Source of the DNA: Trichoplax adhaerens
Lineage: Eukaryota > Placozoa > Uniplacotomia > Trichoplacea > Trichoplacidae
Assembly: GCF_000150275.1 (NCBI RefSeq)
Contig: NW_002060943.1
Location: 13,001,169 to 13,065,168 of the forward strand
Length of the DNA stretch: 64,000 nucleotides
Reading direction: 5' to 3'
Shown: piece by piece, positions 57,890-64,000 of the stretch
How positions within the stretch are numbered: the stretch's first letter is position 1
Layout of the letters: each line of letters opens with the position of its first letter
The notes under the pieces: model-generated
Told to the model about the DNA's origin: nothing
Databases searched by the model: none
Seen by the model: the letters and a program-made list of their open reading frames with translations, nothing else
Translations under genes and position numbers: made by a program

Positions 57890-59514
57890 CTTGTTGGTAA
57901 CAAAGGCTATCAACGATAGGACATGCTTAAGTACATTGTAGTTTCTTATCAAGGATCTCCAATGATTTCTTAATTCGTTTCTCTAATATGATTGTCATTT
58001 GGCAGTTATGCTGCTGATGCAATTGTAACATCTTGACGATTTGAATCGTATGTTGACTCAAAGTAAAATGACTCAGTTAGACTCTGACTAATAACACTAA
58101 CAAAATACTACTCATGTGTAACTGTAGTTCATCGATTCCATGTTCAATTAGCCCATGACATTGAAGTGTGTATTATATCCTTGGATATTATATAAAAGGA
58201 ATTATTTCTAAAGCGAGCCTTGAATTCTATAACTCAATGCTGTTGTAGCAATTGATAAGTAATGAGTCTAAAGTAGGAATCGTGCAAGTATATATATATA
58301 TATGAATGACACCATCTTCATGTCCTTTTTATTAAGTACGTAGCTATTGACAGTTAGGCCCAATACAGAATGAGAAGTTAATATACGTATATCATACTAC
58401 AGTACGTTAAGGTAAACATTGAAGTTTAATTAAAGAAGCTCGAATAGTGTAACTAACTAATGTTAATTTAGCAAAGTCATTGATTATATAATTAGGAATT
58501 AATAATTCACTTAAATGAGGCTAAAGCCATAGAAATTGATTTGACAGTTGAAAGTCATCATTTACAGCTACGCACTCAATTATCTAACTCAACTAAAACG
58601 GTGAAAAGGATAGAGTTATTGAGAAGATTTTCTCGAAATTACTACGGACTCTTTCAAACAGAAAAAAATATATAGACACAACACAGTCACTATCATAGTA
58701 TCAATTTTTCACCAGTCATTATAAAAAAAAAATTGCAAATCATCACCAATACTGTTAGAACAGAACAGAACATGAAGTGCCTACATTCTTTAAAGCTTTA
58801 CAGCACAAATATTCCAAAGACAGTAACAGCAGTTACAAACGAGTAATTCTGTTGCTGTCACTACGAACAAAGTAACATATTTAGAGGTACCGGTTAACGT
58901 TAAACTTTTTCCTTTCCTAAACATAGTTGTTAGGATAAAAAAAAGGCTAAGCTGAACTGCTAAATAGTAGATACACGTTTTACCGTAATATGTCAGCACC
59001 ACGCTAATGATTATAGAAGTTGATCACTTAGAGACCTACTACTTTTACACTCAAGGAAAATGTTATCAAAAGCTACTGTAATCGTTCAGCAAGTACACTA
59101 CGACCGCATCTAACGTAAATTGAATTTATTTAAATTGCAAACAGTAATTAAATGTGATTGGACTAAGATTGAAAATTGTTGCATTTCGTTACGTATTTGA
59201 TAATTAGATTGACGAAAACCTCAACATTTCGAGTAATCTCACAAAAGATAGATGAAGCTGTCCATAGTCATAATAAATTTTAAGTCATAATTCTACGCCA
59301 CTAACAAATTTTGCCTATTTACGTTGTATTAATGGAATAGATAATCTACTTTTACAATGGTGATAGTACTAATTAAACGATATTAGTATTTCAAAATGTT
59401 GCTACTACGATATAGTGTAGTACAATAAGTAATTTACTTGTAAGTCACCATCAATGAGCTGTTGTTGATCGTACTTAGAATATTCTATAGACCTTTCAAT
59501 TTTGATAAGAAGTC
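57890..59514. other. Intergenic stretch between convergent MEMO1 and Rab1
   Basis: AT-rich 3' regions of both genes. I see no gene and no clear tandem array. The minus frame 58790-59002 has hydrophobic residues but no splice context. Confidence 0.45.
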
Positions 59515-63482
<3,968 letters not shown>

Positions 63483-64000
63483 GGTGGTTTGGCGATAATT
63501 CTATGTAGTTACAGTAATTAAAATGGATATAAAGGTAGTTGGGTTGAAAGATTTTCCTTGAAAGTGGAAGTGTAACCTAAAAGAAAGAATCAAGAACCGT
63601 TAGTTGAAGGCATAACCTGGATCCATTTGCATTTTTCTGACTGCCTCCTGTCAAGGCTATTGTCAATGACTCCTTTACAGTCTACTCCAACACTGATTCA
63701 ACACCTTTTTTCACTGGAACTTGGTGCCACTGAAAATTTCTCTTTTTTCTTCCTTCAGTACTCTCCAATCGCTGAATGGAGGAATACTGATAATCAAGAG
63801 TCTAAATGAAATAATCAATTGTATCTGACTAATTGGAAAGTACAAGTTGGACAAGGTGGAAACTTGACAGCGTTGTAAAAGTCCTCCTAGCAAGCAAAAT
63901 CCCAATCCACTGGCAACGATTTTTTTTTCTCCAACGAGACGTACAGTAAGTATCTGCTGCTGCTGTGGATATGACGTACTGCCCAGTCACCAATCATGCA
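63483..64000. other. Region upstream of Rab1
   Basis: Probably the Rab1 promoter and start of intergenic DNA. The frames at 63627-63809 (plus) and 63711-63905 (minus) overlap and match nothing known. A T run is at 63921-63928. Confidence 0.4.

Overview
The window is animal nuclear DNA. It is AT-rich, and its protein-coding genes are cut into many short exons with GT-AG introns, mostly 50-400 bp. The proteins are close to their human counterparts: an AREL1-type HECT ligase N-terminus, LRR1, B9D2, TDP1, AP4S1, striatin, VAT1, MEMO1 and Rab1. I saw no recognisable transposon ORF. An intron-rich, AT-rich genome with human-like proteins fits an early-branching animal. A placozoan (Trichoplax or a relative) is my best guess, but that is inference only. 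Exons below were joined by hand from splice sites, reading phase and protein similarity. Phases agree across every reported junction, but no transcript evidence was available.

Layout from left to right. 448-4953 (-): N-terminal part of an AREL1-like ligase, whose HECT domain lies beyond the left edge. 4954-16985: a 12-kb gene-free stretch of decayed repeats, ending in a 4.4-kb satellite-like array (12.1-16.5 kb). 16986-19240 (+): LRR1. 20986-21513 (-): B9D2. 23250-27628 (+): TDP1 with an N-terminal PBZ zinc finger. 28409-30023 (-): AP4S1, including a 12-nt microexon. 33209-42551 (+): striatin, with a repeat-filled 4.6-kb first intron. 46372-47712 (+): a two-exon gene of unknown family. 48960-50261 (-): an intronless VAT1-like gene. 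53686-57889 (+): MEMO1, nine exons. 59515-63482 (-): Rab1, seven exons, the first only 14 nt.

The genes do not form an operon or cluster by function. Neighbours are mostly divergent or convergent pairs. Two encode genome-maintenance factors (LRR1 for replisome unloading, TDP1 for repair of trapped topoisomerase). Three act in membrane traffic (AP4S1, Rab1, possibly VAT1). The rest serve cilia (B9D2), STRIPAK signalling (striatin), metal-linked signalling (MEMO1) and ubiquitylation (AREL1). Spaces between genes, and several introns, hold local tandem duplications, some sharing sequence over tens of kilobases.

Most worth following up: the PBZ-TDP1 fusion, the 12-nt AP4S1 microexon, the tandem SAM-like front end of AREL1, the VAT1-like protein with a broken glycine motif, the array of hairpin-forming repeats in striatin intron 1, the three-subfamily satellite, and the unassigned gene at 46.4 kb.
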